Of a DNA stretch of 64,000 bases, positions 61,169 through 64,000 are shown in pieces; the stretch's first letter is position 1; each line of letters begins with the position of its first letter. The stretch covers positions 186,001 through 250,000 of the forward strand of contig NZ_FQXD01000003.1 in assembly GCF_900129865.1 (NCBI RefSeq), written 5' to 3'. The notes beneath the pieces were generated by a model. That model did no database searches and was not told where the DNA came from. It worked only from the letters and a program-made list of their open reading frames with translations. The stretch is from Virgibacillus chiguensis. Its GTDB lineage: Bacteria; Bacillota; Bacilli; Bacillales; Amphibacillaceae. A program made the translations under genes and the position numbers.

Positions 61169-61857
61169 AATCATTACCTCCTCGTATAGTATGTTTAGGC
61201 ATTACTTTCGCCTTCTCAATCTTAACTCATTCATAAAAATTAATCTGCTAGTGCACCCAGGCTGCTTGAACCTCCTTGCTCACAAAAACCGTTCGCTGTG
61301 GGGTCTCAAGACTCATGCTTTCCCCACTGGAGTCGCCGCCTTCCGTTTCAAGTAACTTGGTTTAGAATTCATGAAAGAGTAAAAGCTTTAAATAATATGT
61401 CAAATACCTTGGACGTTCCGCGATGTTCCTAGATCATTTGGGACAATTCTTTTTTCCTTCTGCGGGCGTAACTGTATTACGAAGACTGTTTCTCCGTGTG
61501 CGTTTCGACCTTCAACCTTCCCATAAAGACTTGGCGCTAAGTGAAGTCTTTATGAAGTGAAATTAGACAGTAGATGCTTGACTTACTATAGTAAGTATCT
61601 CTTACCTACTATACTACCTTAGTGAACAGGAGCTAAGTCAAATCATTTCTCTTTTTTCCAGATAGGCTGTAAAACTCTCACTTACTTCAAAAACTGAAAA
61701 TAAAGTATAGGTGCCTTTTGCACAGCCATTTTTGAAGCGTTCTGCACCATCTTATGAAGGGAAATTGAAACAATTATTATTTAATATGAAATATAAATAC
61801 TTTAAGATTGTATCATTCTGTCGTATAATGTAGAAGTGACAATATAGAGGTGAACCA
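61169..61857. other. 690-bp gene-free region before pbpF
   Basis: Holds a family C repeat (about 61255-61375), a hairpin CATAAAGACTT...AAGTCTTTATG at 61523-61556, and a TATAAT at 61825 shortly before pbpF. No gene recognised. Confidence 0.5.
61255..61375 (+). repeat. Family C dispersed repeat
   Basis: GCTTGAACCTCCTTGCTCAC, GTGGGGTCTCAAGACTCATG, CTTTCCCCACTGGAGTCGCC and GCCTTCCGTTTCAAGTAAC. This GC-richer block stands out from its surroundings and is of a kind common between genes in Bacillaceae. Confidence 0.6.
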
Positions 61858-64000
61858 ATGAGCAGAATAGAAAAAAGGAAGAAGAAGCGTTCACGCTTGT
61901 TGAAAAAATGGAAAATAATTTTATATAGTTGTTTATTCATGATAATCATCGGATTAGTTAGTTATGCTTCCATTATTTTTGGTGGTCGGTTGATTGTTGA
62001 TGATGAACAATTTTTTTTGGACGCAACGACAACGGTAGAAACAAGAGATGGCAAGGTAATTGGCAGGCTTTATCATGAAAATCGCACCTTAGCTAATTTA
62101 GATGACATACCTGAGCATGTGCGAGATGCATTTATTGCTATTGAAGATCGCAGGTTTTATGACCATCAAGGGGTTGATTTTCGTTCTGTTTTTCGAGCGG
62201 TGTATAAAGATATTTTGGCTATGCAGAAAGTAGAAGGCGCTAGCACGATTACACAACAACTTGTTAAAAATTTATTTTTAAGTCATGAGAAAACATGGCT
62301 TCGTAAAACCAAAGAAGTCATGGCATCTGTTTATTTAGAACGCACATTACCGAAAGAGCGGATATTGGAATTGTATTTAAACGAAATTTACTTTGGACAT
62401 GGCGTTTATGGCATAGCTACAGCTGCTAATTATTATTTTTCCAAAGATGTAGAGGATCTGTCTATTGCAGAAGGTGCATTGCTAGCTGGCCTTGCTAAAG
62501 CACCTAATGGATATTCACCCATTAACTATCCTGAAAAGGCAATAAATCGGAGGAATACAGTACTCTTGGCAATGAAAGATATTGGCGTTATAAGCGAAGA
62601 ACAGCAAAATAAAGCAAAAAAGCAGAAACTTGATCTGAAAGTAAATAAATGGGAACCTGAACCATGGTGGACAGACTATAGTGATTTTGTTATGAAAGAA
62701 GCCGCTCAAGAACATCATTTATCGTTAGAAGAATTAAAGCGAGGCGGTTATCGTTTAATTGTTAACGTTAATCCTGCTGTACAAAAAGTTGCTTATGAAC
62801 AATTTAAACAAGATTCCTTTTTTCCTGGGAGCACGGATGATGTACAAGGCGCTTTTACGATGATGGATCACAAAACAGGGGATATTGTAGCGGTAATTGG
62901 TGGACGTGATTTTACATTTGGTGACTTGAATCGAGCAACTGCATCGAGGCAACCAGGTTCTACCTTCAAACCACTAGCGGTTTATGGTCCAGCACTTATG
63001 AAAGAAGAAAAGTATCACCCTTATGCTTTAATACCCGATCAAAAACAAGCCTATGATGGTTATACAGCGGAAAATTACGATGATCAGTATGGTGGTTTTG
63101 TTTCCATTTATGATGCCATTATTTATTCTAAAAACGCCCCTGCTGTATGGTTATTAAATGAAATTGGGATTACCGATGCAAAGAAGTATTTAAAAAAGCT
63201 CCATCTTCCCGTCGAGGATAAAGGATTAGCGATTGCTTTAGGTGGCTTATCTAAAGGCGTAACACCAGCTGAATTAATGGAAGCTTATACTAGTTTTGCT
63301 CAGCGTGGAAAAGTCGTTAAAGCTCAAGCTATTGATCAAATTAAGGATCGACACCACCAAAAAGTGTTCCAAGCGAATCGCAAGGCAGAAAAAGTATTTC
63401 ATCCACAAGTAGCTTGGAATATGACAGAAATGCTAGAGCAAACCGTTAAATCAGGAACAGCGTCTGCGGGAAGTTTTGCAAAAGCATTAGCTGGAAAGAC
63501 AGGATCTACAGAGCATCCGCAAGTGGAAGGAAAAGTAAAAGATGCGTGGTTTGCAGGCTATACTCCAACGTATGCAATGGCATTATGGATGGGGTACGAT
63601 CAAACGGATGAGGAGCATTATTTAACGGGGGGAAGCGCCTATCCGACGAGGTTAGTGAAATCTATTTTAACAGAGCTCGATCAGCAAGAGCCATTAGCGG
63701 ATTCGTTTGCAAAACCTGCAGAAGTAGATGCTTTACCGGAACCTATCATACTACCAGAAATTAAAAATGTACAAGCCAGTTATGCTTTTGGTAGTTTGTC
63801 TTTGTTTCAGGGGAAGATTACTTGGCAAGGGTCAGAGGATGACCGCGTTATCTATCGAATTTACCGAAAAAAAGAAGGTATTGATGAACGAGTTGGTCAA
63901 GTCAAAGGAGAAACGGAATTTGTAGTTGAAAACGCATTGTTGAACGAAAAAGAATATTATGTTGTCCCTTATGACCCGTTGACAAAAACGGAAGGCTCTT
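61858..64000 (+). CDS. pbpF: Class A penicillin-binding protein PbpF (3' end outside window)
   Basis: 714 codons are present and the frame runs off the window. A basic N-terminus and one membrane anchor (about 20-45) are followed by the glycosyltransferase domain (IEDRRFYDHQGVDFRS near 94, GASTITQQLVKNLFL near 130, RTLPKERILELYLNEIYFG near 160). In the transpeptidase domain, SxxK is in RQPGSTFKP near 366, SxN in YSKNAP near 423 and KTGS in LAGKTGST near 545. It polymerises and cross-links peptidoglycan. Next to hmoB as in B. subtilis, where PbpF acts mainly in sporulation and germ-cell wall. AGAGGTGAACC precedes the ATG. Confidence 0.95.
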   Translation, partial: MSRIEKRKKKRSRLLKKWKIILYSCLFMIIIGLVSYASIIFGGRLIVDDEQFFLDATTTVETRDGKVIGRLYHENRTLANLDDIPEHVRDAFIAIEDRRFYDHQGVDFRSVFRAVYKDILAMQKVEGASTITQQLVKNLFLSHEKTWLRKTKEVMASVYLERTLPKERILELYLNEIYFGHGVYGIATAANYYFSKDVEDLSIAEGALLAGLAKAPNGYSPINYPEKAINRRNTVLLAMKDIGVISEEQQNKAKKQKLDLKVNKWEPEPWWTDYSDFVMKEAAQEHHLSLEELKRGGYRLIVNVNPAVQKVAYEQFKQDSFFPGSTDDVQGAFTMMDHKTGDIVAVIGGRDFTFGDLNRATASRQPGSTFKPLAVYGPALMKEEKYHPYALIPDQKQAYDGYTAENYDDQYGGFVSIYDAIIYSKNAPAVWLLNEIGITDAKKYLKKLHLPVEDKGLAIALGGLSKGVTPAELMEAYTSFAQRGKVVKAQAIDQIKDRHHQKVFQANRKAEKVFHPQVAWNMTEMLEQTVKSGTASAGSFAKALAGKTGSTEHPQVEGKVKDAWFAGYTPTYAMALWMGYDQTDEEHYLTGGSAYPTRLVKSILTELDQQEPLADSFAKPAEVDALPEPIILPEIKNVQASYAFGSLSLFQGKITWQGSEDDRVIYRIYRKKEGIDERVGQVKGETEFVVENALLNEKEYYVVPYDPLTKTEGS

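Overview
The window is a stretch of low-GC Firmicute chromosome from a spore-forming, salt-tolerant member of the Bacillaceae, closest in character to Virgibacillus or Oceanobacillus. Grounds: AGGAGG-type ribosome binding sites with frequent GTG and TTG starts; an alpha/beta SASP, a YjcZ peptide, YhaL and a YhcN/YlaJ lipoprotein (sporulation); a BCCT transporter, an OpuA operon and two GbsR-family regulators (osmolyte handling); and a gene order that follows the Bacillus subtilis yhaR-to-pbpF region. No tRNA, rRNA gene or CRISPR array was seen.

Layout. 1-9.3 kb: partial BCCT transporter (-), a 1.1 kb gene-free stretch, sigI-rsgI, a YhdB-like gene, a spore lipoprotein, an M20 dipeptidase, a YueD-type reductase, a YjcZ peptide and methionine aminopeptidase. 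9.4-14.2 kb: an NhaC-family transporter behind a T-box leader, azlCD, a MneS-type manganese exporter and an IDEAL-domain protein. 14.3-16.6 kb: a MerR regulator-acetyltransferase-hydrolase operon with a textbook 19-bp-spacer MerR promoter; its third gene is a pseudogene split by a 359-bp IS200/IS605-type element that lacks tnpB. 16.8-25 kb: a UMF1-family transporter, a phospholipase C-like protein, fumC, an SASP, msmX, a PucR-type regulator and yheA, with several dispersed repeats. 25-39.6 kb: the conserved core yhaR, yhzD, yhaQP, yhaON, a GbsR-like regulator, an inverted and divergent yhaM, yhaL, prsA, yhaJ and yhaI. 39.7-44.7 kb: opuAR and the opuA operon sit where B. subtilis has scoC. The operon encodes two betaine-binding lipoproteins that are circular permutations of one another. 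44.8-47 kb: yhaH, trpP with a TRAP-type leader, and hit. 47.7-52.5 kb: an inserted ribokinase-nucleoside hydrolase-transporter operon with a LacI-type regulator and a perfect 24-bp operator. 53-64 kb: ecsAB (no ecsC), yhaA, a ferritin-like protein, a PAP2 phosphatase, an MFS/LuxR chimeric pseudogene, a bdbC-thioredoxin pair, an alcohol dehydrogenase relic, hmoB and the 5' part of pbpF.

How the parts fit. Osmolyte import (BCCT, OpuA under OpuAR), protein secretion and folding (PrsA, EcsAB, BdbC with its thioredoxin partner), DNA/RNA metabolism (YhaO/YhaN, YhaM) and sporulation recur. Amino-acid transport shows two RNA-based controls: a T-box before the NhaC-family gene and NAG repeats before trpP.

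Three dispersed non-coding repeat families (A, B and C here) fill many intergenic gaps. Family A is always in the same orientation, and many copies start within a few bases of an intrinsic terminator. These repeats, the tnpB-less IS605-type element with an omega-RNA-like 3' end, and the permuted OpuAC pair are the most interesting observations.
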